Assembly: GCA_028290765.1 (NCBI GenBank)
Contig: JAQGJF010000576.1
Location: forward strand, 1-9,386
From: Tardiphaga sp.
GTDB taxonomy: Bacteria; Pseudomonadota; Alphaproteobacteria; Rhizobiales; Xanthobacteraceae
DNA length: 9,386 nucleotides
Direction of reading: 5' to 3'
Part shown: piece after piece, positions 1-6,117 of the stretch
Position numbering within the stretch: position 1 is the stretch's first letter
How the letters are laid out: every line of letters starts with the position of its first letter
Made by a program: the position numbers and the translations under genes
The notes under the pieces: generated by a model
What the model was told of the DNA's origin: nothing
The model's database searches: none
Seen by the model: the letters and a program-made list of their open reading frames with translations, nothing else

Positions 1-123
1 TCTTTTGCAAACTGAAGGATTTCAAACGCATCGCAATGCGCTGCGACAAAACCGATCAAAGCTTCGCGGCAATGATCTATCTCGCCGCCGCTGTCATCAA
101 TTCCAGATGAATCTCAACAGACC
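1..123 (+). mobile_element. Right end of an IS5-family insertion sequence (partial)
   Basis: This is the 3' end of an insertion sequence whose body lies left of the window. It contains the transposase C-terminus (stop at 108-110). About 13 bp of noncoding DNA follow, reading atctcaacagaccc at 111-124. Read inward from the end this is gggtctgttgagat, which resembles IS5-family terminal inverted repeats as I remember them. It is followed directly by CTAG at 124-127, the sort of short TA/CTAG target that IS427-type IS5 elements use. The outer boundary is therefore put at about 123, or 124 if the duplication is only TA. The left end and the second copy of the target are outside the window, so element identity and the target duplication are inferred. 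Confidence 0.7.
3..110 (+). CDS. IS5-family transposase, C-terminal fragment (partial, cut by window edge)
   Basis: Frame 3 is open from the window edge to TGA at 108-110 and gives 35 residues, beginning FCKLKDFKRIAMRCDK and ending LAAAVINSR. The pattern (F/G)-x-LKD-(F/W)-(K/R)-R-(I/V)-A-x-R-x-D-K, followed by a hydrophobic Ala-rich tail, is typical of the extreme C-terminus of DDE transposases of the IS5 family. The usual residue there is Tyr (RYDK), but this copy has Cys. The catalytic residues lie upstream and cannot be checked, so I cannot say whether the element is active. The gene points toward the transporter operon, and the two stop codons are only 13 bp apart. Identification rests on this short tail. 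Confidence 0.72.
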   Translation, partial: FCKLKDFKRIAMRCDKTDQSFAAMIYLAAAVINSR

Positions 124-1095
124 CTAGGCCAAATGACATAAAACGTGGTGGCCCGGGGCCACCTCGCGCCGGGGGACCGGCTCGGCGCAAACCGCCCGGG
201 CGAGCGGGCAGCGGCTGCGCAACCTGCATCCGACATAAGCGCTTGCGGGCGACGGAATCTCGCCGTTCAGCACGAGCCGCTCCTGCTGAAAATCCGGGTC
301 GGGAATGGGAACCGAAGACAGCAGCGCGCGGGTATAGGGATGACGCGGAGCGGCGAACAGCGAGGCGCTGTCGGCCTCCTCGACAATCACGCCAAGATAC
401 ATGACGGCGATGCGATGCGCCAAATATTTCACGGTGGCGATGTCGTGCGAGATGAAGAGAAATGAGAGCCCAAGCTGTTTCTGGAGCGCCTCGAGAAGAA
501 GGATGATGCGCGAGCGCAACGAGACGTCCAAAGCCGAGGTCGGCTCATCGAGGACGACGAGACTCGGACGCGCGGCGATGGCGCGCGCAATGTTGACGCG
601 TTGCCGCTGCCCAATTGAAAGCTGATGCGGATAGCTCTCCAAGAGGTCGGTTCCAAGGCCCACTTCGGCGATGACCGCGTTCAATCGCTCGCGCCGTTCG
701 GCGGACGTCATCTTGAAATGCAGCCGGAGCGGCTCCTCGATTGTGCGTCGCGCGCTGAGGCGGGGATTGAGCGCCGCAGTTGGGTCCTGGTAGACCATCT
801 GCATGGCGCGTCGCGTGTTGCGAAGCTGCCGTCCGTCGAGCGCGGTGATCTCCTCGCCAGCGAAACGGATACTGCCGGTCGTCGGCTCGATGACGCGCAG
901 CAGGCAGTGGGCGAGCGTCGACTTGCCACAACCCGACTCGCCGACCAGGCCGAGCGTTTCCCCCCTCGCGATCGCAAGGGAGACGCCGTCAACAGCCCTC
1001 ACCGCTGGCCGTTCGCCGCGTAGCCGGGCTATCCATGTCCGCGGCCCCGTCAATGCAAAGCTTTTCCGCAAGCCCTCGACTTCAAGCAGCGGCAT
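124..1095 (-). CDS. Oligopeptide/dipeptide ABC transporter ATP-binding protein, OppF/DppF type
   Basis: This is the second of two cytoplasmic ATPases that energise import by the adjacent permeases; it has 323 residues from ATG at 1095. It shows Walker A GESGCGKS (52-59), Q-loop Gln103, signature LSIGQRQR (159-166), Walker B VVLDE (180-184) and switch His217. The C-terminal oligo_HPY region has the HPYT motif (252-255) and cysteines at 290, 296, 303 and 320. The signature has Ile where the first Gly of LSGGQ is usual. The ATG at 1095 is preferred because GGAG lies 9 nt upstream and the protein then starts MPLLEVEGL as family members do. A TTG at 1116 would add seven residues. The start overlaps the end of the OppD-type gene by 14 bp, so translational coupling is likely. 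The TAG stop lies in the CTAG that borders the insertion sequence. OppF and DppF are not distinguishable here. Confidence 0.95.
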   Translation of the reverse strand: MPLLEVEGLRKSFALTGPRTWIARLRGERPAVRAVDGVSLAIARGETLGLVGESGCGKSTLAHCLLRVIEPTTGSIRFAGEEITALDGRQLRNTRRAMQMVYQDPTAALNPRLSARRTIEEPLRLHFKMTSAERRERLNAVIAEVGLGTDLLESYPHQLSIGQRQRVNIARAIAARPSLVVLDEPTSALDVSLRSRIILLLEALQKQLGLSFLFISHDIATVKYLAHRIAVMYLGVIVEEADSASLFAAPRHPYTRALLSSVPIPDPDFQQERLVLNGEIPSPASAYVGCRLRSRCPLARAVCAEPVPRREVAPGHHVLCHLA

Positions 1096-2062
1096 CACGA
1101 TGCTCTCCGAATGCAAAACACGCTACCCTGTGATCCTGCCCGACGGCCACCTGGCGCGGCTTGTCGCGCCGGCAAATCTCCATGGCGAGGGGGCAGCGAG
1201 TCTGATACCGGCAGCCTGGCGGCGGATGACGAAGAGAAGGGACGGTGCCTGGAACCGGCTCGAGCTTCACCTCGATGTCAATGCGCGGAATCGAGCGGAC
1301 GAGCGCGCGTGTAAAGGGATGTGCCGGAGAACGAAACAGCTCGCGAACGGGCGCCGTCTCCACCAATTGGCCCGCGTGCATAACCAGGACCCGCTGGCAG
1401 GTCTGCGCGACGACCCCGAGATCGTGGGTGATCAACAGGATGGCAGCGCCGGTTGTTTTGCTGAGGCCGCGGAGCAGATCGAGGATACGGGCGGCGATCG
1501 TTACGTCGAGGCCCGTGGTCGGCTCGTCGGCGATCAGAAGTCGAGGAGAGGCGGCTAGCGCCATCGCGATCACGATGCGCTGGCACATGCCGCCGGAAAG
1601 CTGATGCGGATATTGCCGCATGCACCGCACGGGATCGGCCACGCCGACAAGATCGAGAAGCTCAAGTGCGCGCCGCCGCGCCGCGGCGCGGGAGTAGCCT
1701 TCATGAATTTCCAGGAGGCGGCAAATCTGCCGTCCTGCGGATATCACGGGATTGAGGGCGGTGCGATGGCTTTGGGAGATCATTGCGATCCGGCTTCCGC
1801 GATATCGCCTCAGCTCATCCTCCGAGAGGCGGAGCAGATCGACGCCGTCGAATCGAATCGATCCGGCCAAAATCCGGCCGGGACGCCGGATCATGCCGAG
1901 CATCGCGGTCGCGGTTACCGACTTGCCCGAGCCGGACTCGCCGACGAGCCCGAGAATTTCTCCGTCGTGCATCGTGAAGTTGACGTCGTCGAGCACCTGG
2001 ACCACGCCGCTGCCGGTTTCGAAATGCACGATCAGGTTCTCGATCTCGAGGAGCTTTCTCAT
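1082..2062 (-). CDS. Oligopeptide/dipeptide ABC transporter ATP-binding protein, OppD/DppD type
   Basis: This is the first cytoplasmic ATPase of the importer, 326 residues, and it probably forms the ATPase pair with the OppF-type protein. Visible motifs are Walker A GESGSGKS (41-48), Q-loop Gln97 in MISQSHRTALNP, signature LSGGMCQR (155-162), Walker B LLIADE (175-180), D-loop GLD and switch His213. The C-terminal oligo_HPY region has AHPFTRAL (247-254) and cysteines at 284, 290, 297 and 315. In related DppD proteins a Cys cluster of this kind has been linked to an Fe-S site; whether that holds here is inference. All residues needed for ATP hydrolysis are present. The start ATG overlaps the stop of the OppC-type gene as ATGA (2059-2062), a classic coupling signal. 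The length is normal for the family. Confidence 0.96.
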   Translation of the reverse strand: MRKLLEIENLIVHFETGSGVVQVLDDVNFTMHDGEILGLVGESGSGKSVTATAMLGMIRRPGRILAGSIRFDGVDLLRLSEDELRRYRGSRIAMISQSHRTALNPVISAGRQICRLLEIHEGYSRAAARRRALELLDLVGVADPVRCMRQYPHQLSGGMCQRIVIAMALAASPRLLIADEPTTGLDVTIAARILDLLRGLSKTTGAAILLITHDLGVVAQTCQRVLVMHAGQLVETAPVRELFRSPAHPFTRALVRSIPRIDIEVKLEPVPGTVPSLRHPPPGCRYQTRCPLAMEICRRDKPRQVAVGQDHRVACFAFGEHRDAAA

Positions 2063-2955
2063 TGGCCGCGCATCCTGGGATCCAGAAGATCGCGCAGGCC
2101 GTCACCCACCAGATTGAAGATCAGCACCGTCACAAGGATAGCGATCCCGGGAAACAGCGAGAGCCACCATTGCCCTGTGACCATCAAACTGGCGCCCGCG
2201 GAAACCATCTCGCCCCATTCCGAATCGGGCGGCTGAATGCCGAGGCCGATGTAGGAGAGTGCCGCAAGCGTAAGCAGGGCGAAGCCCATCGCCAGGGTCG
2301 CCTGCACGATAAGCGGGGGAAAGCAATTGGGAAGCAGATGGACGAAGACGATGCGCCAGGTTGGATTGCCCACGGTCTGAGCAGCCCTGGCGTACTCCAT
2401 TTCGCGCTCGCGCAGCATCTCCGCCCGCAACTGCCGCAGGTAGACCGGAACCTGCGTGACCGCGATGACCAGAATGAGATTGGGGATGCTGCTGCCGACC
2501 GCCGCGGTCAGTCCCATCGCGAGCACGAACGGCGGGAAGGCCATCACCGCATCCACGATCCTCATGACCAACTGATCGACCCAGCCGCCCCGAAAGCCGG
2601 AGATGGCGCCGATGATGGATCCGGTCAGGAGAGCCAGAACGGTCGAGACGAATGGAACGAGAAGATCGACACGCGAGGCGATCATGATCCGCGAGAACTC
2701 GTCGCGACCGTAATCGTCGGTTCCCAGCAGGTGGGGCCAGCCTGGTGGCTGCAGGACGGCATTCGCGTCCGGCTCGTTCGGGTCGAACGGAGCAATCCAG
2801 GGAGCCAGGATGGCGATGACAACGAGGAGCACGACGGCGCAGAACGCGACGGACGAGAGCCTGTTTCGCATGAGCCGTCGACGGAAGGAGACGAACGCCG
2901 CGTCGGGAGCAGCCGGCGGGTGCGCGCAAACGGCTTTCGCGATTTCGATCGTCAT
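2059..2955 (-). CDS. Oligopeptide/dipeptide ABC transporter permease, OppC/DppC type
   Basis: This is one of the two inner-membrane permease subunits, 298 residues. It has a cytoplasmic N-terminus, a first membrane span at about 35-56 and the conserved OppC-type segment HLLGTDDYGRDEFSRI (75-90). The BPD_transp_1 core follows, with spans around 98-118, 135-153, 158-172, 217-240 and 268-285. The EAA coupling helix that docks on the ATPases lies near 183-213 (EMEYARAAQTVG, then VHLLPN). YIGLGIQPPDSEWG (235-248) and FNLVGDGLRDLLDPR (280-294) are typical of this subfamily. The same frame is open further upstream to 3387, but that stretch lies inside the OppB-type gene and is Arg-rich, non-membrane shadow sequence. 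The ATG at 2955 forms an ATGA overlap with the preceding stop and leaves a normal-length protein. Confidence 0.95.
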   Translation of the reverse strand: MTIEIAKAVCAHPPAAPDAAFVSFRRRLMRNRLSSVAFCAVVLLVVIAILAPWIAPFDPNEPDANAVLQPPGWPHLLGTDDYGRDEFSRIMIASRVDLLVPFVSTVLALLTGSIIGAISGFRGGWVDQLVMRIVDAVMAFPPFVLAMGLTAAVGSSIPNLILVIAVTQVPVYLRQLRAEMLREREMEYARAAQTVGNPTWRIVFVHLLPNCFPPLIVQATLAMGFALLTLAALSYIGLGIQPPDSEWGEMVSAGASLMVTGQWWLSLFPGIAILVTVLIFNLVGDGLRDLLDPRMRGQ

Positions 2956-3968
2956 CCGACCCGAATCCTCGGATCGGCGAGGCTGTAGATCAGGTCGACA
3001 AGGAAGTTCACGAGGATGCACATCAGGGCGACGAAGAGCACAAAGGACTGGATCGGAGCCGGATCCTTGAGCGTGAGGGCTTTGACCGCATAATTGCCAA
3101 TTCCCGGCCAGCCGAAGACACTTTCGACCACGGCGTTGCCCGCCATCAAAAACCCGAAGACGACGCCGAGCGCGGTGACCAATGGAACGATGGCGTTGCC
3201 CAGCGCATCGCCGTATATGACGAGCCGGTACGGCAAGCCGAAGGCCCAGGCCGCCTTGATGTAGTCGGTCTCCAGAATTTCCAGCATCGCCGCCCGCACC
3301 ATCCGTGCGAGCGGTGCCATCACGGTGATGGCAAGGGTCAGCGAGGGCAATGCGAGGTGTGCGAGGCTCGATTTCAGCGCGAGCCAATTGCCGCTGACGA
3401 GGGCGTCGACGGTATACAGGCCGGTGATCGGAGCCGGCGGGCTGATCTCCGGCCCGAGCCGCCCGAGCGGCGCCGGAGCGATGCCGAGCAGATAAAAGAA
3501 CACATAGATGAGAACGAGCCCGCTCCAGAAGCTGGGCATCGCCACTCCCGCGACGCTGAAGACCCGTCCGAGATGGTCAATGATCGCGTCGCGACGGAGC
3601 GCGCACAGCACGCCCATCGGCACGCCAACCAGAAGCGCGAGAAGAAGGCTCGCCACGGTCAGTTCGAGCGTCGCCGGCAGGCGTTGCATGAAGTCGGTCA
3701 GAACCGGCCGCCCGGTCGATGAACTCTCGCCCAGATCGCCATGCAGGAGCCCGGTCACGTAACGCCCGTATTGGACATGGAGCGGCTGGTCGAGCCCCAT
3801 TCTGTGCTTCATCTCCGCGACATACTGGGGAGTGGCCATTGGACCCGCCTTCACCAAGGCGGGATTTCCCGGCAGCAGATAGACCAGCAGAAAGCCGATC
3901 ACGCTCACGCCAAACAGCGTCGGAACCAGCAAAGCCAGTCGGCGGACAACGAAGAACAAGAGCGACAT
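2952..3968 (-). CDS. Oligopeptide/dipeptide ABC transporter permease, OppB/DppB type
   Basis: This is the other inner-membrane permease subunit, 338 residues, and it forms the translocation channel with the OppC-type protein. The N-terminus is the usual MSLLFFVVRRLALLVPTLFGVS, with a first span at about 11-31. A periplasmic region containing GDLGESSSTGRPV (77-89) follows. Further spans lie at about 101-123, 138-161, 205-222, 259-283 and 308-332. The EAA coupling loop is around 232-262 (LETDYIKAAWAFGLPYR, then AIVPL). VVESVFGWPGIGNYAV (280-295) and DPRIRVG at the end are hallmark OppB/DppB sequences. It lies 36 bp after the binding-protein gene and overlaps the next gene by four bases (ATGA). 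GGAG sits 13 nt before the ATG, somewhat far for a strong ribosome site, so expression may be lower than that of the binding protein. Confidence 0.96.
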   Translation of the reverse strand: MSLLFFVVRRLALLVPTLFGVSVIGFLLVYLLPGNPALVKAGPMATPQYVAEMKHRMGLDQPLHVQYGRYVTGLLHGDLGESSSTGRPVLTDFMQRLPATLELTVASLLLALLVGVPMGVLCALRRDAIIDHLGRVFSVAGVAMPSFWSGLVLIYVFFYLLGIAPAPLGRLGPEISPPAPITGLYTVDALVSGNWLALKSSLAHLALPSLTLAITVMAPLARMVRAAMLEILETDYIKAAWAFGLPYRLVIYGDALGNAIVPLVTALGVVFGFLMAGNAVVESVFGWPGIGNYAVKALTLKDPAPIQSFVLFVALMCILVNFLVDLIYSLADPRIRVG

Positions 3969-3969
3969 C

Positions 3970-3982
3970 GTATCGGCGATAC
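3970..3982. repeat. Short palindrome GTATCG-G-CGATAC in the binding-protein/permease gap
   Basis: This is a perfect 6-bp inverted repeat around one base, in the only intercistronic gap of the operon (3969-4004) and 1 bp upstream of the OppB-type start codon. It shares the core ATCG-N-CGAT with the longer palindrome at 5716-5732. A one-base loop cannot fold as written in RNA, so a DNA-binding site is the more natural reading if it is functional. Chance is a fair alternative. Confidence 0.3.
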
Positions 3983-4004
3983 TCCGGCGAACGGTGGTCT
4001 CGCT

Positions 4005-5639
4005 TCAGGCGAACCTCATCTTATCGAAACGCTCGAGCGAATCCCACATTTTCTCGAGCCCGAGAAGCTCGGAGCGCATCACGCGCGTCCAGTTGTCGTA
4101 CCAGAGAAGTCCCCAGACCGCGTCGTCGAGCAGGATCCTTTGCGCTTCCTTGACGCCGGCCGCCCGCTTTATCAAATCGCCCTCGCGGATATTGTCGTCG
4201 ATCAGTTTGTCGAGCGCCGGATTGGTGTAAGAACCCTTGTTGGTTCCTACTGCCCTGCTGTGAAAGTTCAAGTAGAGGTGGTAAACCGGATCGTTGATCC
4301 AGGACTGCCAGGACTCGATCGACAGTTCGTGATCGCCGCTGGATGACAGCTGGCGGAACGTGGCGTCGGTCTCCTTCTCGATCCTGACCTGGAAGCCTAT
4401 CTTTTCCAAGTCGCGCTGGATCCAGACCGCCGCCTGCTCGTGCGGCTCGTAGCCGACGCGAACCGCGAGCTTGACGGGCGTCGGACTGGCACCCAGGCCG
4501 GCCTGTTGCATCAGTGACCTGGCCTTGGCGAGATCGTATTTGTAGGGCGAGAGTGAGCCGTCGTGACCGGGCGTCTGGCTCGGTATCGGGCTCTTCATCT
4601 GCTCGCCATAGCCGTAGAGGACATTCGGAATGATCGCCTGGATCGGTATCGCATAATTCACCGCCTGACGGACCTTCACATTGTCGAAGGGCGGCTTTTT
4701 AAGATTCATGCTGACGAAGTTGCAGTTCGTGTCCGGCAGCGACACCACTTTCAACCCGGGCTCGGTTTCGAGACTCTTGAGATTTCTCGGCGACATTGAG
4801 TTCGGCCCGATCACCATGTCGATGGCCTTCCGCTTGAGAAGCAGAATGCGATCCGCCTCGTTCGGCGTGTACTTGGCGACGACGCGCTTGAAATAGGGGG
4901 CGGGACCCCAATAGTCGGGCGTGGCTTCGAGCACGACTTCGACGCTGGGTTGGTTGCGAACGAGGCGATAGGGGCCAACACCGGCGGTGTTGCGCTTGAG
5001 CCAGTCGGAGGCCCAGGGATCGTCGGTGGTGGCGTGGGCCTTCACCACGTCCGGATCGAGCAGAGCGTTGTTCGACAACGCCAACACGTCCAGAAGCATG
5101 GCGCTCGGCGCCGGCATGTTGATCACGAAAGTGGTGTCGTCGCGAACCTCGAACTGATCGGGTTTCGTGACTGCCAGCAGTGTCGGAAAAATGAGCCGCA
5201 TATAGCCGGACGACTGCAATCCGCGATCAAACAGATACTTCACCGCCTGCGCATCCGCGGGCTTGCCGCCCGGGAGTTTCAGGCCCCGGTGAATCTTCAC
5301 CACCAGCGTTTTGCCGTCGTTCTCATAGGCCCAGCTTTCGCCAATGCTGCCGCGGAATTTGCCTGGCACGGCGAAAGAGAGGCCAGGCTTTCCTGGCACC
5401 GGCTCTGTGCCCCATTCCAGCACGGTGTCGTAGATGTTGCGTTGTACGATGTAAGCGCCGTCCGATTTGAATTGCGCCGGATCGAGTGTATCGATGTCGG
5501 TACCCCAGCCTACCGTCAGCGTTGAAACATTCTGTGCGAACGCCGATCGCGGGAGAAGGCCGCGGGCAAGCGCTGCTCCGCCACCGAGCCCGGCCCATTT
5601 CAGCATACTGCGACGAGACTGACCTCCGAACATTGGCAT
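4005..5639 (-). CDS. Periplasmic solute-binding protein of the peptide ABC transporter (SBP_bac_5 family), Tat-exported
   Basis: This protein captures the transported solute in the periplasm and delivers it to the permease pair; it has 544 residues. The N-terminus carries a twin-arginine signal, SRRSMLK (8-14). A weakly hydrophobic Gly/Ala stretch and a likely signal-peptidase site SAFA|QN at about 35/36 follow, with no lipobox Cys. The mature part starts with STLTVGWGTDIDTLDPAQ, the usual opening of peptide and nickel binding proteins. Later typical segments include GVGPYRLV, YWGPAPYFKRVV, VRQAVNYAIP and YDLAKARSLMQQAG. The start is ATG at 5639 because GGAGG lies 4 nt upstream. ATG at 5633 (10 nt spacing) is an alternative. 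The frame is open to 5699, but that extension would bury the signal peptide. It is the first gene of the operon. The substrate (peptide, opine, glutathione or similar) cannot be fixed by reading. Confidence 0.94.
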   Translation of the reverse strand: MPMFGGQSRRSMLKWAGLGGGAALARGLLPRSAFAQNVSTLTVGWGTDIDTLDPAQFKSDGAYIVQRNIYDTVLEWGTEPVPGKPGLSFAVPGKFRGSIGESWAYENDGKTLVVKIHRGLKLPGGKPADAQAVKYLFDRGLQSSGYMRLIFPTLLAVTKPDQFEVRDDTTFVINMPAPSAMLLDVLALSNNALLDPDVVKAHATTDDPWASDWLKRNTAGVGPYRLVRNQPSVEVVLEATPDYWGPAPYFKRVVAKYTPNEADRILLLKRKAIDMVIGPNSMSPRNLKSLETEPGLKVVSLPDTNCNFVSMNLKKPPFDNVKVRQAVNYAIPIQAIIPNVLYGYGEQMKSPIPSQTPGHDGSLSPYKYDLAKARSLMQQAGLGASPTPVKLAVRVGYEPHEQAAVWIQRDLEKIGFQVRIEKETDATFRQLSSSGDHELSIESWQSWINDPVYHLYLNFHSRAVGTNKGSYTNPALDKLIDDNIREGDLIKRAAGVKEAQRILLDDAVWGLLWYDNWTRVMRSELLGLEKMWDSLERFDKMRFA

Positions 5640-5683
5640 CCACCCTCCGTTCGTCGTCGAGGATCGACATGCTGTTTTCGCCG

Positions 5684-5711
5684 CCAGGCGCCATACCACC
5701 GGAGCGCCTGG
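5684..5711 (-). promoter_or_regulatory. 8-bp hairpin in the leader of the binding-protein gene
   Basis: CCAGGCGC (5684-5691) and GCGCCTGG (5704-5711) are perfect reverse complements separated by 12 bases. In the minus-strand transcript this gives a GC-rich stem-loop ending about 45 nt before the start codon at 5639. It could stabilise the 5' end of the mRNA or affect translation. No known riboswitch or leader-peptide pattern was recognised. The repeat is visible directly, and its function is inferred. Confidence 0.4.
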
Positions 5712-5715
5712 TATC

Positions 5716-5732
5716 AGCGATCGTCGATCGCT
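5716..5732. promoter_or_regulatory. 17-bp palindrome AGCGATCG-T-CGATCGCT, possible operator
   Basis: This is a perfect 8-bp inverted repeat around a single T, placed 77-93 bp upstream of the binding-protein start and just downstream of a candidate minus-strand promoter. Near-perfect dyads of 15-20 bp in this position are typical of sites for dimeric repressors such as GntR or TetR types. No such regulator is encoded in the window. The core ATCG-N-CGAT recurs at 3970-3982. Confidence 0.4.
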
Positions 5733-5762
5733 CCGGCTTCGCAGCCGCTTTCGCAGAACGGC

Positions 5763-5790
5763 ATGCTAATCCTTTGAGCAAGCCTGACAA
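5763..5790 (-). promoter_or_regulatory. Candidate sigma-70-like promoter of the transporter operon
   Basis: On the minus strand TTGTCA (5785-5790; 5 of 6 to TTGACA) and TAGCAT (5763-5768; 4 of 6 to TATAAT) are 16 bp apart. Transcription would start near 5756, giving a leader of roughly 115 nt that contains both inverted repeats at 5716-5732 and 5684-5711. The match is moderate and was found by eye; other promoters in the AT-richer part to the right are possible. Confidence 0.25.
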
Positions 5791-5940
5791 CAGCACACTT
5801 TATGTAGTTCATAACGCTATGGAAATTTGCGGAACTATGTAGCCCCTGTCTTCAGAAGCCTTAATTTCGGGGGCCTGCAAAAATTTCAACCGGATCGGTA
5901 TGCTCGCAGCGCGTGCATCGATCCCGATCCCGACCGCGCA

Positions 5941-5980
5941 GAAAATATATCCGCTGGGCGCCCGGCCAATGCGCCAGCGG
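5941..5980 (-). terminator. Terminator-like hairpin with T-rich tail, minus strand
   Basis: CCGCTGG (5951-5957) pairs with CCAGCGG (5974-5980). Three more pairs (5959-5961 with 5971-5973) follow after one bulged G, leaving a 9-base loop. On the minus strand the stem is followed by atatattttc (5950 down to 5941), like the U-tract of an intrinsic terminator. No minus-strand gene lies upstream of it, so it would only stop antisense transcripts leaving the kinase region. A chance structure is possible. Confidence 0.3.
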
Positions 5981-6055
5981 CGAGGCCTGGCATCGGGTCA
6001 ACAGGACATGGTCAGGCTGTCTCGCGGGTGGTAAACGGTCGTTTCAGATCATCTC

Positions 6056-6094
6056 TGGCCGCCACCCCGTACCATCTAAGCCTAGTGGCGGCCA
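6056..6094 (+). promoter_or_regulatory. 10-bp inverted repeat just before the multi-kinase start
   Basis: TGGCCGCCAC (6056-6065) and GTGGCGGCCA (6085-6094) are perfect reverse complements around a 19-base spacer, ending 23 bp before the ATG at 6118. In the mRNA this would be a strong GC-rich stem-loop next to the ribosome-binding region. The right arm can instead form a small local dyad, AGTGG-CGG-CCACT (6084-6096), so two alternative folds compete. A role in translation control or as a protein-binding site is inference. Confidence 0.35.
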
Positions 6095-6117
6095 CTGACC
6101 TGAGGCGGATCCTGCAG

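Larger units (their letters stand above)
5640..6117. other. Divergent intergenic region between transporter operon and multi-kinase gene
   Basis: These 478 bp carry no gene that I can support. They hold the leader and promoter of the minus-strand operon (left part) and the leader of the + strand kinase gene (right part). The AT-richest part is roughly 5790-5890. It contains a direct repeat TATGTAG at 5801-5807 and 5836-5842 and a 6-bp inverted repeat TAGTTC/GAACTA at 5805-5810 and 5832-5837. I could not pick out a convincing + strand promoter. The kinase frame is open upstream back to a TAA at 5767-5769, but without an ATG before 6118. Confidence 0.6.

Noticed and set aside
1096..1116. TTG start of the OppF-type ATPase at 1116
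   Set aside because: TTG is a rare start, and the ATG at 1095 has a well-spaced GGAG and gives the usual family N-terminus.
2062..2988. Plus-strand open frame of 308 codons antisense to the OppC-type gene
   Set aside because: Its protein is His/Asp/Arg/Gln-rich and low in hydrophobic residues, without motifs; it mirrors a certain permease gene.
2956..3387. N-terminal extension of the OppC-type permease to an upstream start
   Set aside because: The extension overlaps the OppB-type gene in another frame, is Arg/Gly-rich, and would place an atypical domain before the normal OppC start. The ATGA coupling at 2952-2955 explains the real start.
5640..5699. Longer start of the binding protein at 5699
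   Set aside because: It would put 20 extra residues before a normal Tat signal. The ribosome site GGAGG fits ATG 5639 instead.
5801..5842. Direct repeat TATGTAG and inverted repeat TAGTTC/GAACTA in the AT-rich part of the intergenic region
   Set aside because: The units are only 6-7 bp and overlap each other. They could be part of a promoter or operator but are too short to call as a separate finding.
5913..6098. Possible 61-codon + strand gene in the intergenic region
   Set aside because: Its product is Arg/Ser/Gly-rich without hydrophobic core or motif, no clear ribosome site was seen, and it overlaps the hairpins and the kinase leader. It is indistinguishable from chance.
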